Counted from the stretch's first letter, positions 25,509 to 35,559 are shown. The stretch: 57,827 bases of DNA from an uncultured Erysipelotrichaceae bacterium (GCA_948444795.1 CAOJUX010000001.1:1-57827), one strand, 5' to 3'. The notes: a model not told the origin generated them from the letters alone. Made by a program: numbers and translations.

Positions 25509-25797
25509 TATTTTTCTCCTCTTTCTTTTTCTTTTTATTTTTAAATAACAATTTACTAAATAAATTAACAACTCCATCAGCAAGTTTATCTGTTACTAAT
25601 GAAATTTTATCAGTAGCATAATCCATTATATGAAAAAATCCATTTAAAGTTTGAACTTTATCATTAATATCATCTACTACTTTATCTAATCTATTTAAAA
25701 TAAATATTACTTTAACACCTAATATTATGCCAATTATAAGCATAATTATTAATAAAATATATATTATTATTGGTAAAAATTCTAACCAAAAGCTCAT
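25501..25797 (-). CDS. DUF948/YtxG-like membrane protein
   Basis: 98 residues: one long N-terminal membrane helix (about 7-32), then a helical segment (VIFILNRLDKVVDDINDKV) and a Lys-rich tail (KNKKKKKEEK). This matches the DUF948/YtxG type usually encoded with YtxH, as here (8-bp overlap). Its start shares one base with the stop of the acidic gene upstream (TAATG). It is probably part of a small envelope stress operon. Confidence 0.8.
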   Translation of the reverse strand: MSFWLEFLPIIIYILLIIMLIIGIILGVKVIFILNRLDKVVDDINDKVQTLNGFFHIMDYATDKISLVTDKLADGVVNLFSKLLFKNKKKKKEEKNNE

Positions 25798-26633
25798 TAT
25801 TCATCCTCCTTATTATCATACATTGAATCAATCAAATCAAATAAATCATTTTCTAAAGTATTTTCTTCTACAAACTCTTTATTAGAATCTACTTTTTCCT
25901 CTTCAACTTCTCTATCAAGTTCTTTTTCAATTTCATCAGTATTATTTTGAAGTTTAGGCAAGTTTAATTCTTCAGTATAATCATTACTATCAGTTATAAT
26001 TACTTCGTCATCAATAGATTTATTTAGTAAATCATTAACTATATCTTTTTCTTCTTCATTTTCTTTTTTATCATAAAAACTTTTAACTGATTCATTTAAT
26101 GTTTTTTCAATATCATCTTCTAAGGTTCCAAAGGCCTTTTTTCTAACCATATCAACATCGATTTTTTTAGGAATTTCTGGCTTACTTGCCTTAATTAAAT
26201 CCTCTTTTTTATAATTTTTATCTAAAATACCATATACAGGAGAAATAATGGGAGAAGGATGAAATACTTTAACTGGTTCTGGTTCTTCTAATTTAGTTTT
26301 TTCTCTCCTACTTACTCTTGATTCTTTTATCTTAGTTTTTTTAGATTGTTCTAAATTTATTTTTGGTTTTTCCTCTTCTATTGATTTCTTTTTAATTTCT
26401 TTAACTTTTGGAGGTTGATAGTTAATTGCAAATTCTTCTTCGTCAAAATCCGGAAATTTGAAAGTATTTTCCGCTTTAAAAAGATCTCTTTCATTTTCAC
26501 CCTGTAATTCTTCTTCTATTCTTGGTGGCTCCTCAATTTCTTCATCTTTAATTACAACTTTATCCATATTAGGTTCTATATCTATCTCTTCTTCTTCAAA
26601 TAAAGCATTTTTTAATTTATTTAAAAGTCCCAT
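25797..26633 (-). CDS. Acidic, largely disordered protein with a conserved SPIISPVYG motif
   Basis: 278 residues, very rich in Glu, Asp and Lys, with no membrane helix. MGLLNKLKNALF could be an amphipathic helix. A short hydrophobic island, FHPSPIISPVYGILDKNY (about residues 126-143), stands out in an otherwise charged sequence and is the sort of segment that binds a partner. I believe similar proteins occur in related low-GC Bacillota but cannot name a family. It is the upstream gene of the DUF948-YtxH unit (TAATG coupling). Cell-division or envelope scaffolding is a guess. Confidence 0.7.
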   Translation of the reverse strand: MGLLNKLKNALFEEEEIDIEPNMDKVVIKDEEIEEPPRIEEELQGENERDLFKAENTFKFPDFDEEEFAINYQPPKVKEIKKKSIEEEKPKINLEQSKKTKIKESRVSRREKTKLEEPEPVKVFHPSPIISPVYGILDKNYKKEDLIKASKPEIPKKIDVDMVRKKAFGTLEDDIEKTLNESVKSFYDKKENEEEKDIVNDLLNKSIDDEVIITDSNDYTEELNLPKLQNNTDEIEKELDREVEEEKVDSNKEFVEENTLENDLFDLIDSMYDNKEDE

Positions 26634-26646
26634 TTCACACCGTCCT

Positions 26647-27297
26647 CTAATTTATTAGATCTGTATCTTTTATTTCTTCATAATCTTCATATTCATCAGA
26701 AGAATTATCATCATATTCAATAAAATTACTTTCATCTTTAGCAGTTTCAAAAATATTAAATTCTACTTCATTATAATTTAATGTATTTTCTTCTACCATA
26801 TTTTTAACAATAGTATCATTATAATTTATAGAGCTTAATAAAAGTATGGCATAAGTAACGACACTTTTTAAATCTCTTTCTGCTACTATTACTTCTATTT
26901 TAGCATAATTATACATTATTTCAACTAAATATTTATCATTTTTATAAGAATTTATTTCTAAATATCCAAAATTATCGCCATTTATTATTTCTTTACTATA
27001 GTAAGAACCAGCTTTTTCAAAGTACTTTTCATGAGTCTTATTATAATAGCTAATAAGATCAACATACATATAAAGTTTTACATTATTCTTTTTTAAAATT
27101 AAACTATTTTTATTTTTATTTTCAATATGAAGACCATTTGGAAGATAAAAATTAAATCCACTATAACTTTGATTTTTTAAGTTTATATACTTACTGTTAA
27201 TTGCATATTTTATAATATCTTCATAACTACTGTCTGATATATTTACACATCCAGAAATTAGAAAAGTTAAAAATATTAATAGTACTATTTTTTTCAT
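26647..27297 (-). CDS. Lipoprotein of unknown function
   Basis: 216 residues with signal peptide and a perfect lipobox (LISGC, Cys at residue 17). The mature protein starts VNISDSSYED and contains a compact domain with alternating strands (FNFYLPNGLHIENKNKN, KLYMYVDLIS) and an acidic C-terminus (DDNSSDEYEDYEEIKD). I recognise no family. It lies 13 bp upstream of the acidic protein gene in the same direction, with an AGGAGGT ribosome site, so it is likely the first gene of the lipoprotein-acidic protein-DUF948-YtxH operon. Confidence 0.75.
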   Translation of the reverse strand: MKKIVLLIFLTFLISGCVNISDSSYEDIIKYAINSKYINLKNQSYSGFNFYLPNGLHIENKNKNSLILKKNNVKLYMYVDLISYYNKTHEKYFEKAGSYYSKEIINGDNFGYLEINSYKNDKYLVEIMYNYAKIEVIVAERDLKSVVTYAILLLSSINYNDTIVKNMVEENTLNYNEVEFNIFETAKDESNFIEYDDNSSDEYEDYEEIKDTDLIN

Positions 27298-27357
27298 AAG
27301 TACCTCCTATGCTACTAATTTATTATATCAAAATACATTTTTTTTTTAAATAGTATT

Positions 27358-28032
27358 TTAAGCAGCTTCTTTTTTCTCTTTTATTATATCTTTATTTTCA
27401 AGCTCTCTTTTTTTTATAATTTTTTCTTCTTTTTTATTTTCATCTATAATATTTTTAGACTCTTCTAAAAAGTCTTCTTTTTCTATTTGATCTTCGAATA
27501 TATCTAAAAATTCTTCTTCTAAGTTTATGTTTTCTTCTTCTAATTCAGAAATTTTTAAATTATTTTTAGATATTTCTTCTTGTAAATCATATTTTTCATC
27601 CTGTAAAATCATATTTTTATCTTCAATTTTATTACATTGTTCAAATAGTTCATCATTATTTTTTTGTAAATCATCTATTTCTTTATCTAATTTTTTTATT
27701 TCATTATTTGAATTTTCCATCGAGTATATTGGAAATCCAAAATTATGTAATATTCCACTAATTTTATTTATTATATGATGCTTAGTTTTAAATTTTATAT
27801 TTTTAATATGTTTCTTTTTTTGAACATTAGCATATTTGATTTTGGCATTATTTTCAGATATTTTATCTTTTAGGTTTTGGATTTCTTCTTCATTTTTTTT
27901 GAGTTTTATTAATATTTCTTTTTGTTTTTCTAAAATTTTAATTATTTTTTCTTTATATTTTTGTATTTTTTCTAAATTATTTCTTCTTTTTTCATTATTT
28001 TCGGCTATTTTTTTCAATTTTTCTTTTTGCAT
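27358..28032 (-). CDS. Long coiled-coil hypothetical protein
   Basis: 224 residues, almost wholly Lys/Glu/Ile/Leu heptad-type sequence, with a single break around KTKHHIINKISGILHNFGFP (about 83-102). There is no signal peptide or membrane segment. The composition indicates a long antiparallel or parallel coiled coil. No function can be assigned. It lies 3 bp downstream of trmB, so it is probably cotranscribed with it. Confidence 0.65.
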   Translation of the reverse strand: MQKEKLKKIAENNEKRRNNLEKIQKYKEKIIKILEKQKEILIKLKKNEEEIQNLKDKISENNAKIKYANVQKKKHIKNIKFKTKHHIINKISGILHNFGFPIYSMENSNNEIKKLDKEIDDLQKNNDELFEQCNKIEDKNMILQDEKYDLQEEISKNNLKISELEEENINLEEEFLDIFEDQIEKEDFLEESKNIIDENKKEEKIIKKRELENKDIIKEKKEAA

Positions 28033-28035
28033 ATT

Positions 28036-28665
28036 TTACTCCTTTGAAACTTTAATATAATTTATTTTATATCCTAAATTTTTAAATTTAACTTCATATT
28101 CTGTTTCTATATTAGGGATATTATAATTTGCCAAGTCTAAAGTTATATCATCTATTTTATAGCCATAATTATTAAATGATTTAATGCTACTGGCAAATAA
28201 AATTATATTATCTGTTTTTTGAATAATTGTTTTTTTATCTTTAAAAATATTTTCATATATTTTTAAAAACTCATTACTAGTAAGTCTTCTTTTTTCATGT
28301 CTATTTTTAGGCCATGGATCTGAAAAGTTTAAATAAATGCAAGATATTTCATGCTCAAATACTTCATTTAGATTTTTAGCATCCATAACTATTAATTTTA
28401 AATTAGGAAGTGGTTCTTTATTTATTTTTTCGATTGCTCTTATTATAATACTTTCATATTTTTCAATACCTATAAAATTAATATTTGGGTATTTTTTAGC
28501 CATTTCATAAATGAATTTACCTTTTCCAATTCCAATTTCAATATGAATGTCGTTATTATTTTTAAATAAATTTTTAAATTTTTTTTTATAAATTATAGGA
28601 TTTTTAATAACAAATTCTGATAATCCAACTATTTCTTTTGCATTTTTTACATTTCGAAGTCGCAC
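28036..28665 (-). CDS. trmB: tRNA (guanine-N7)-methyltransferase
   Basis: It methylates G46 of tRNAs using S-adenosylmethionine. The motifs are HIEIGIGKGKF (SAM binding), FIGIEKYE, YLNFSDPWPKNRH (family signature) and KTDN. The open frame reaches 28791, but that extension runs antisense through the next gene's start and is not TrmB-like. The natural N-terminus RLRNVKNA begins at the GTG at 28665, giving 209 residues, the usual size. I therefore choose GTG 28665, leaving 55 bp for divergent promoters. Confidence 0.93.
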   Translation of the reverse strand: MRLRNVKNAKEIVGLSEFVIKNPIIYKKKFKNLFKNNNDIHIEIGIGKGKFIYEMAKKYPNINFIGIEKYESIIIRAIEKINKEPLPNLKLIVMDAKNLNEVFEHEISCIYLNFSDPWPKNRHEKRRLTSNEFLKIYENIFKDKKTIIQKTDNIILFASSIKSFNNYGYKIDDITLDLANYNIPNIETEYEVKFKNLGYKINYIKVSKE

Positions 28666-28720
28666 AAATATCACTACTTTCTGATTATTTACATATAATG
28701 AAAATGTAAAGGAGATTTTT

Positions 28721-29050
28721 ATGAAAAAAGACCGTAATACATTTTTTAACGAAGCGGGGTTCCAAACATCTAGTTTTGGTAGTACACCCAATATGCCGCT
28801 TATGCAACCTAATTATACAATGAATGGAGGTTTTGGGCAACAAAGTAGTTCAAGTTTTTATTCTGGACCTATGAATCAAGGAATGGCGGGAATGAATGCA
28901 GGAAATGATTATATGAGTGAAATTGAATCTAGATTATCCAAAATTGAACGCCAAATTAATAGATTAGATGCTAGAATAAATAAACTAGAATCTAAAGGAA
29001 TTGTAACTACAGAGAACTATGATAATACCACTAATATGTATATGCTTTAG
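28721..29050 (+). CDS. Small Met/Gly/Gln-rich protein with C-terminal coiled coil
   Basis: 109 residues: a disordered N-terminal half (NMPLMQPNYTMNGGFGQQ, then SSSSFYSGPMNQGMAG) and a heptad region (EIESRLSKIERQINRLDARI), ending NTTNMYML. The start has AAAGGAG upstream. I recognise no family. The composition resembles small coat or envelope-associated proteins of spore-formers. It is divergent from trmB and convergent with the flippase gene, overlapping its end by 4 bp. Confidence 0.75.
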   Translation: MKKDRNTFFNEAGFQTSSFGSTPNMPLMQPNYTMNGGFGQQSSSSFYSGPMNQGMAGMNAGNDYMSEIESRLSKIERQINRLDARINKLESKGIVTTENYDNTTNMYML

Positions 29051-30690
29051 TTATTACTTACCTTATGGCAGGTAAGTTTTTTTATAATTTTTTGGAGATA
29101 ATTTTTTCCTATAACTCTTTCTAATAATTTAGTTTTATAAGCAACAAATAAATAAGTAAGACCTCCTATAATACTTATAATACCCACATAGAAAGTGCAA
29201 GAAATTTTTGAAGCTAATGAAACTTTTAGAAAACTTTTTAATATCTCAACGATTACTATCATACAAACTGTTGGAATTAATATATCTTTTAAAGTTTTAA
29301 ATATTTCAGTATATTTTAACTTATGATCTTTTTTTAATTTCATAAATGATATTATTATTGATACAAAGTAGCCAGTCGCAGTAGATATAATAGCGCCAAT
29401 ATATGGCGGCAAGCCCAAATAATTAAATAAAATCATAAATGGTATATTACATATAATATTGGTGGTAAATCCTAAAATAGCACTTAAATAAACGGTTTTA
29501 AATTTATTAAGTCCTTGCAAAGTTGAGTTAGTTATAGTATATATATTAAAAAATAAAGAGACAAATATCTGTACTGATAATATCATACTTCCTGTTTTAT
29601 TTGTTCCATAAAATATTGTCCAAATACCATCACTTAATAATGATATACCAATACACATTGGAATAGAAGTTACTAAAATAAGTTCAATAGCTTTGTTAAA
29701 TTTATTATTTACTTCTTTATAATCTTTTTTAGCATAAGCTCCAACAATTGTCGGAATTAAACTAGTTGTCATACCTATAGCTATAGAATTAATTATCATA
29801 CTAATTTTGGGGCTCCATGTAGTTATAGCAGTAGTAGCAAACTCAACTTTAGAGGCATCCATTTTCAAAAAATCTAAAGTATTTAAAATCATAACCATAT
29901 CAGCAAAATTATTGATTGATGCAGCGATGGCAATAATTATGAACGGAATAGCATAATAAATTATTTTTTTGACTATTTCTTTATTTGTTATGCTATCTTT
30001 TTTATAATTTTTTTTCAACCCTAATATTTCTTTATTTTTACTAATCTTATTAAGAACATAAAAAATTGCAACAATTCCACCTGCGCATGCTCCAAAAACA
30101 GCTATACCAATTGTTGTTTTAATGGACAAATTAAATACTTTTAAAGCTAAAAAGCTTCCTCCTAACATAATAAGTATTCTAACAATTTGCTCTATAATTT
30201 GACTAATAGATGAAACATTTATAATATTATGACCTTGTAAATATCCTCTTGAAATACTAAGAATAGGCACGACAAGTATTGCAAAAGAAACAAAACGAAT
30301 AACAAATGCTACATCACTTATGGAATTTCCTCCTTGTAAATCACCTATAATAAATGATGCGATAAACTCAGCAAAAATAAATAAAATTAAAAATATTATG
30401 ATTGAAATAATGTTAATTATTTTTTTACCTATCTTATAAGCTCTAACTTTAGCATCTTGCATATTTAATGTACTATACTCTTTAATAATTTTAGACATAG
30501 CAATTGGGATGCCTGCTGTTGATATATCTAAAAATATTATATAAATATTGTATGCATAAGCATACAGCTCACTTCCCTTTTCTCCTACTAAAGAATAAAA
30601 AGGAATAACATATAACATACCCATTATTTTAGTAATAATAATGGCTAAAGTTGCTATAACTGTCCCTTCTAAAAAATTACTTTTTTTCAC
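29047..30690 (-). CDS. MOP-superfamily lipid flippase (SpoVB / MurJ / YtgP type)
   Basis: 547 residues with about 14 membrane helices. The start (NFLEGTVIATLAIIITKIMG) and the block RGYLQGHNIINVSSISQIIEQ match the SpoVB/YtgP branch of polysaccharide-biosynthesis flippases. Such proteins move lipid II or other undecaprenyl-linked sugars across the membrane, in vegetative wall or spore cortex synthesis. A neighbouring cse60 gene 10 bp upstream suggests possible coexpression during sporulation, but sequence alone does not separate SpoVB from YtgP. Confidence 0.85.
   Translation of the reverse strand: MKKSNFLEGTVIATLAIIITKIMGMLYVIPFYSLVGEKGSELYAYAYNIYIIFLDISTAGIPIAMSKIIKEYSTLNMQDAKVRAYKIGKKIINIISIIIFLILFIFAEFIASFIIGDLQGGNSISDVAFVIRFVSFAILVVPILSISRGYLQGHNIINVSSISQIIEQIVRILIMLGGSFLALKVFNLSIKTTIGIAVFGACAGGIVAIFYVLNKISKNKEILGLKKNYKKDSITNKEIVKKIIYYAIPFIIIAIAASINNFADMVMILNTLDFLKMDASKVEFATTAITTWSPKISMIINSIAIGMTTSLIPTIVGAYAKKDYKEVNNKFNKAIELILVTSIPMCIGISLLSDGIWTIFYGTNKTGSMILSVQIFVSLFFNIYTITNSTLQGLNKFKTVYLSAILGFTTNIICNIPFMILFNYLGLPPYIGAIISTATGYFVSIIISFMKLKKDHKLKYTEIFKTLKDILIPTVCMIVIVEILKSFLKVSLASKISCTFYVGIISIIGGLTYLFVAYKTKLLERVIGKNYLQKIIKKLTCHKVSNN
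29056..29083 (+). terminator. Terminator for the 28721-29050 gene, inside the flippase gene
   Basis: ACTTACC (29056-29062) / GGTAAGT (29071-29077) stem with an 8-nt loop followed by TTTTTT. It lies within the 3' end of the convergent gene 29047-30690. Confidence 0.85.
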
Positions 30691-30700
30691 AATTAATCAC

Positions 30701-30880
30701 TCATTCTTTTGTACAATATATTACCATCGCCGAAAAACAATATATTTGTTCTTCACCAAATACTCCAATTGATACTTGATACTTAATATCAATTATATCA
30801 CCCTTTGTACTCTCTAGAAAAGTATTAATTGCATTTTCTAAATCTTTCTCATGTGATTCATCAAATAATTTAACTTTCAT
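30701..30880 (-). CDS. cse60: Sporulation protein Cse60-like
   Basis: 59 residues: MKVKLFDESHEKDLENAINTF and the block EQIYCFSAMVIY match the small Cse60 family of spore-formers, in Bacillus made under sigma-E during sporulation; its function is unknown. The ATG at 30880 with AAAGAGGTG nine bases upstream is chosen over a near-cognate extension. It lies 10 bp before the flippase gene in the same direction, so the two may form a sporulation unit. Confidence 0.85.
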   Translation of the reverse strand: MKVKLFDESHEKDLENAINTFLESTKGDIIDIKYQVSIGVFGEEQIYCFSAMVIYCTKE

Positions 30881-30966
30881 ATATATTTGCACCTCTTTAT
30901 TATATTATCAATAAGAGAAAGAAAAAAATGTCTTTTTGTGTTATAATTTTAAATAAGGTGATGGAA

Positions 30967-31278
30967 ATGAAAAATTTTAAAAAAATTTTATTTGTTATTT
31001 TAGCTATTATTTTATTTGTAATATTTGTTTTTATTATGCATGGATATCTTTATAGAAATGTAGCAATTTATTATAATGAAAATGAAAAACCAAAGATTAT
31101 TGAAGTACGCAAAGGTAAAAAAATTAAAAATTTAGAAACTCCTATTAAAGATGGTTATGTTTTTATTGGGTGGTATAATTTAGAGAATGAAGAGGCATTT
31201 GATATTAGTAATGATGTTGTAAATGATGATTTAGCACTTACTCCAGGCTGGGCTAAAATAGCAAAAAATAGTGACTGA
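30967..31278 (+). CDS. Membrane-anchored InlB B-repeat-like protein
   Basis: 103 residues from the ATG at 30967, chosen because AAGGTG lies six bases upstream; the frame is open further 5'. A signal anchor (about 7-27) precedes one InlB/Flg_new-type B-repeat: KGKKIKNLETPIKDGYVFIGWYN, then FDISNDVV and LALTPGW. Longer proteins with such repeats are surface adhesins of Bacillota; here only one repeat sits on the membrane. It ends at a bidirectional hairpin. Confidence 0.75.
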   Translation: MKNFKKILFVILAIILFVIFVFIMHGYLYRNVAIYYNENEKPKIIEVRKGKKIKNLETPIKDGYVFIGWYNLENEEAFDISNDVVNDDLALTPGWAKIAKNSD

Positions 31279-31296
31279 TTTCACTATTTTTTTTAT
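31262..31296. terminator. Bidirectional terminator
   Basis: AAATAGTGA / TCACTATTT stem with a short loop and T-runs, between the convergent genes ending at 31278 and 31298. Confidence 0.8.
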
Positions 31297-31297
31297 T

Positions 31298-32266
31298 TTA
31301 TAATCTTGTTATTACGTTTCTATTTTTAGTATAGATAATTATTCCTATCGAAATCAATAAAGGAATTATAATAGTTATTATATCTTTTCCTCCAGTTTGA
31401 GGGTTATTAATTCCTATTTCATCTTTTTTAGTTATTACCTCAACTATGTCACCAAATTCTTCTCCACTACTAGCAAAAATAGCTTTATAATAATATTTAG
31501 TATTACTTTCTAAATCTTTATCTATTATTTCTTCATTACAATAAATTGCTTTATCATTTATTTTGACATATTTATTTTCGTCATCTTTAGTAGTGGAACG
31601 ATATATATCACAATACTGTTCAAGTCTATCATAATCTGTATTTTCTTTTTCGTAAGTTGCAATTAAAGAAACAGAATTTTCTGTTACACTTTTAATTACT
31701 ATATTTGGAGTAATATAGTTTTTCCCTCCTTGATTATTTGTATCATAAGATACATTTCTATATTTTTTTTCTAGAGCAGTAATTTTATCTGTATCTAAGG
31801 ATATTTTTCCATGTATTATATAGTCATTAGGTTCACCATTAAAAATACTTTGTTTTTTTTCTATATAAAGACCATATTCATCATAAGTTTCTTTAAAGTC
31901 AGCATCTAAATCTATATAGGGTTCACCCGTACTCATATTAATAATTGTAAAAAGAAAACTATAAAACACATTTTGGAAAATCATTATTTTTTTTTCATCA
32001 TCTAAATTTATTTTTTCGTTTTCTCTATCAAAAGAAATAAAATCATTACCATAATTAATTATTAAATACAATTCTTTATCACCATAAACTTCTATTTGTT
32101 TTGTTTCATTATTTACTTTAAAAACATATTCTTTTATTTCTGCATCACCATTTTCATAGGCTTCAGCAACGTTACTAGTAACTTCATTAACATCTAATAT
32201 TTTTGCTGATATACTAGGACTAAATAAAATTACTACTCCTATAAATAAAGTTAAAAATTTTTTCAT
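31298..32266 (-). CDS. Surface protein with NPQTG sorting signal
   Basis: 322 residues: a signal peptide (to about SISA), an N-terminal extracellular domain, a region resembling a fibronectin type III fold (about 190-285: NIVIKSVTENSVSLIATYE, LESNTKYYYKAIFAS), then NPQTGG, a hydrophobic stretch (about 296-313) and a positive tail (KNRNVITRL). That tail is a sortase-type sorting signal; NPQT motifs are typical of class B-like sortases. No active sortase is in the window, but a sortase-like protein without catalytic residues lies at 35816-36313. Confidence 0.8.
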   Translation of the reverse strand: MKKFLTLFIGVVILFSPSISAKILDVNEVTSNVAEAYENGDAEIKEYVFKVNNETKQIEVYGDKELYLIINYGNDFISFDRENEKINLDDEKKIMIFQNVFYSFLFTIINMSTGEPYIDLDADFKETYDEYGLYIEKKQSIFNGEPNDYIIHGKISLDTDKITALEKKYRNVSYDTNNQGGKNYITPNIVIKSVTENSVSLIATYEKENTDYDRLEQYCDIYRSTTKDDENKYVKINDKAIYCNEEIIDKDLESNTKYYYKAIFASSGEEFGDIVEVITKKDEIGINNPQTGGKDIITIIIPLLISIGIIIYTKNRNVITRL

Positions 32267-32376
32267 ATCACACCTCTATTATATTTATATAATAGCACAC
32301 AATATAATTATAACCAACTCTTTTTGACAAAATATTTAAAATTTTAAAAATAAAAAAAGCTTTTTTATAGCTTCTT

Positions 32377-35187
32377 TTATTTTACAATAATATTTATGAT
32401 TTTATTAGGAACATATATTTCTTTTACTATTTCTTTATTATTGATATATTTTTTAATAGTATCTAACTCTTTTACTTTTTTAAGAGCACTTTGCTTTTCT
32501 TCGTCTTTAATAATATCTACTGTTCCACGCATTTTACCATTTATTTGGACTCCAATTGTTATATTATTAGTTTCAAGTTTATCCTCATCATATGTAGGCC
32601 ATGGTTCATAAGCAATAGTTTTGTTATGTCCTAAATTTTGCCATAATTCTTCTGTTATATGAGGACATAAGGGATTTAATAATTTGATAAATCCTTCTTT
32701 CATATATTTTGGGAATTTTTCTTCTTTATAAACAGCATTAATAAATATCATCATTTGACTTACAGCAGTATTTATATTAAGTGATTCATAATCAGCACTT
32801 ACTTTTTTAACAGTTTGGTTATAAATCATTTCTAAATTTTCATTTTCTTCATCCAATTTATTCTCTTCAGTATAAAGCCTATAAATGCGATCTAAAAATT
32901 TTTTAGCCCCTACTACTCCATCATTATTCCAAGGTTTATCAGCACCAAGAGGGCCCATAAACATTTCATATAATCTTAAAGTATCTGCGCCATAATCCCT
33001 CACGATATCACTTGGATTTACAACATATTTAGGGTATCTTTTACCCATTTTTATACCATTAGAGCCTAAAATCATACCTTGATGAACTAATTTTTTAAAT
33101 GGTTCTTTAACAGGTACTATTCCTTTATCATATAAATAATTATTCCACATTCTAGAATATAATAGATGCCCTACAGCATGCTCTGGACCTCCAACATATA
33201 AGTCTACTGGCATAAAATATTCCATAAGTTTTTTATCAGCAAGACATTTATTATTATGAGGATCAATAAATCTTAAAAAGTACCAACTTGATCCAGCAGA
33301 TCCTGGCATTGTAGATGTTTCACGTTTTCCTTTTATGCCATTTCTTTCTATATTTACCCAATTAGTCGCATTTTCAAGAGGAGATACTCCATTTTTACCT
33401 TTGTAATCTTCAAGTTCAGGTAAAATCAGAGGAAGTTCATTATCTTCAAGAACAACATCTTTTCCGTTTTCTAGATGAATTATAGGAATAGGTTCTCCCC
33501 AATATCTTTGACGAGCGAATATCCATTCACGAAGACGATAGTTTATTTTCTTTTTGCCTAGTTTATTCTCTTCTAAGTAATCAAGCATTTTATTTATAGC
33601 ATCAGTTTTATTTAAACCATTTAAAAATTCAGAATTTATATGAATACCATCTTTTTCTAAAGCTTTATCCTCTAAAGCATATTCAAATGTTTTTTCGTGT
33701 AATTCATCTTTAATTTCATTTTCAATAACATCACGAGCTACCCATTCTATATCAAATTTTTCATCTTCATCTAAGTTTTGTTTACCTTTGTGGTTTGATT
33801 TTAATTTAAAATATAACCCTGTACTTTCTATTTCAAAATATTTGTCTTTATTATAAGCATAATAATGATGATTTATTTTAAAAGTTTCTCTTATTAACTC
33901 TAAATCATCATATCCGGTTTCTTCTTTTATTTCACGAAGAGCACAATCCATCGCATTTTCATTATCATGTCTTGTCCCACCAATAAATAATCTTCCTCCT
34001 AAATCATGCCAGTTTATAGTTAAATATTTGTCTTCTTTTTCATCATAAACAATTGCTACAATACTATCTTTATGAGTTTCATTTTTATTTTTTTTACCAG
34101 TTACTTCTTCTAAAACTTGGATTATATCAATATTATATTTTTTGGCAAATTCATAGTCTCTTTCATCGTGAGCGGGAACAGCCATAATAGCTCCAGTCCC
34201 ATAGCTTGCCAAAACATAGTCAGAAATCCAAATTGGTATTTTCTTTTGGTTTACTGGGTTAATAGCATAAGCTCCTGTAAATACTCCAGTTTTTTCTTTA
34301 TTTAATTCTGTTCTTTCTAAATCAGATTTCTTACTACACTCTTCTTTGTATTTTTTTACCTTTTCTTTTTGCTCCTTAGTAGTTATTTCATCTACTAAAT
34401 TATGTTCTGGCGATAAAACACAGTAAGTTGCTCCAAATAAAGTATCGCATCTTGTTGTAAATACAGTAAATTCTTTATTACTTTCTGCCACTTTAAAACT
34501 AACTTCTGCTCCAATTGATTTACCAATCCAATTTCTTTGCATTTCTTTTGTAGATTCAGGCCAATCAAGTTCTTCTAAACCATCTAATAATTTTTCGGCA
34601 AAAGCGGGAATGTCAATAACCCATTGTTTCATATTTTTTCTTACAACAGGAAATCCTCCACGTTCACTTTTACCATCTATTACTTCATCATTTGATAAAA
34701 CTGTACCAAGTTCTTCACACCAATTAACAGGCATACTTATGCATTTAGCATAACCATCTTCATATAATTTTTTGAATATCCATTGAGTCCATTTATAAAA
34801 TTCTGGGTCGCTTGTTGATAACTCTCTATCCCAATCGTAAGAAAAACCTAACATTTTTAGTTGTTCTCTAAAAGTGTTAATATTCTCGTTTGTAAATATA
34901 GCAGGATGGTTACCTGTATTTATTGCATATTGTTCAGCAGGAAGGCCAAAAGAATCAAATCCCATAGGATGAAGAACATTATATCCTTGCATACGTTTCA
35001 TCCGAGATACAACATCGGTTGCAGTATATCCCTCTGGGTGACCAGCATGAAGACCTACTCCAGATGGATACGGAAACATATCAAGAGCATAATATTTTGG
35101 CTTAGTAAAATCTATATTATCAAGTTTAAATGTTTTATTTTCTTCCCAATATTTTTGCCATTTTTTCTCTATTTCTTTAAAATTCAT
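32377..35187 (-). CDS. leuS: Leucyl-tRNA synthetase with inserted Nudix domain
   Basis: 936 residues, about 80-130 longer than ordinary bacterial LeuRS. Motifs: [10 protein letters not shown] (HIGH), [19 protein letters not shown] (editing domain), [14 protein letters not shown], and [13 protein letters not shown] in the KMSKS position. Residues about 361-505 are an extra in-frame domain with a complete Nudix box (about 404-426: GxxxxxE, then REIKEETGY) inserted between the editing domain core and [13 protein letters not shown]. Nudix domains hydrolyse nucleoside diphosphate-X compounds. The sequence on both sides is normal LeuRS, so this is an insertion, not a fusion. It is under a leucine T-box with a small membrane protein gene upstream. 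Confidence 0.95.
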   Translation of the reverse strand: MNFKEIEKKWQKYWEENKTFKLDNIDFTKPKYYALDMFPYPSGVGLHAGHPEGYTATDVVSRMKRMQGYNVLHPMGFDSFGLPAEQYAINTGNHPAIFTNENINTFREQLKMLGFSYDWDRELSTSDPEFYKWTQWIFKKLYEDGYAKCISMPVNWCEELGTVLSNDEVIDGKSERGGFPVVRKNMKQWVIDIPAFAEKLLDGLEELDWPESTKEMQRNWIGKSIGAEVSFKVAESNKEFTVFTTRCDTLFGATYCVLSPEHNLVDEITTKEQKEKVKKYKEECSKKSDLERTELNKEKTGVFTGAYAINPVNQKKIPIWISDYVLASYGTGAIMAVPAHDERDYEFAKKYNIDIIQVLEEVTGKKNKNETHKDSIVAIVYDEKEDKYLTINWHDLGGRLFIGGTRHDNENAMDCALREIKEETGYDDLELIRETFKINHHYYAYNKDKYFEIESTGLYFKLKSNHKGKQNLDEDEKFDIEWVARDVIENEIKDELHEKTFEYALEDKALEKDGIHINSEFLNGLNKTDAINKMLDYLEENKLGKKKINYRLREWIFARQRYWGEPIPIIHLENGKDVVLEDNELPLILPELEDYKGKNGVSPLENATNWVNIERNGIKGKRETSTMPGSAGSSWYFLRFIDPHNNKCLADKKLMEYFMPVDLYVGGPEHAVGHLLYSRMWNNYLYDKGIVPVKEPFKKLVHQGMILGSNGIKMGKRYPKYVVNPSDIVRDYGADTLRLYEMFMGPLGADKPWNNDGVVGAKKFLDRIYRLYTEENKLDEENENLEMIYNQTVKKVSADYESLNINTAVSQMMIFINAVYKEEKFPKYMKEGFIKLLNPLCPHITEELWQNLGHNKTIAYEPWPTYDEDKLETNNITIGVQINGKMRGTVDIIKDEEKQSALKKVKELDTIKKYINNKEIVKEIYVPNKIINIIVK

Positions 35188-35188
35188 T

Positions 35189-35542
35189 TTAATCTACCTC
35201 TTTCTTTTTTAAGTGTCTTCCATATATTTCATATAAAGCATAAATAAGAGCAAATATTATTATAAATCCTATTATAAGTCTTAAAAATATAGGAATTTTC
35301 AAAAGTGTAACAAATACTCCAGTTAATGAAATTATAAAACTATTTATTAATGAAATATAAATAATTTCATGTAAATAATTAATCTTATCTTTTTTTAATT
35401 TAAATTTAGTTATTAAATAATTCATCTCTTCAATTTTTTTATATTTTTTCTTTTTTACTCTTTTTAACTTAACTAAATAATTAGCTATTAAAACTATCGT
35501 AAATAATATGAAAAAATATAATATTTCAATTATCAGATTCAT
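35189..35542 (-). CDS. Small membrane protein upstream of leuS
   Basis: 117 residues with membrane helices at about 4-23, 68-90 and 91-112 and a Lys-rich cytosolic loop ([14 protein letters not shown]). I recognise no family. It stands 1 bp before leuS and directly behind the leucine T-box leader, with AGGAGGATG as ribosome site, so its synthesis is tied to leucine charging. It could be a transporter-like or signalling accessory protein, or simply a passenger. Confidence 0.7.
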   Translation of the reverse strand: MNLIIEILYFFILFTIVLIANYLVKLKRVKKKKYKKIEEMNYLITKFKLKKDKINYLHEIIYISLINSFIISLTGVFVTLLKIPIFLRLIIGFIIIFALIYALYEIYGRHLKKKEVD

Positions 35543-35559
35543 AAAATTTCATCCTCCTA

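Noticed and set aside
32377-35187. Nudix segment as a separate gene fused by an assembly or sequencing error
   Set aside because: The frame is continuous on both sides and LeuRS sequence resumes immediately after it.
34117-35247. Plus-strand open frames inside leuS
   Set aside because: They are antisense shadows without ribosome sites or recognisable domains.
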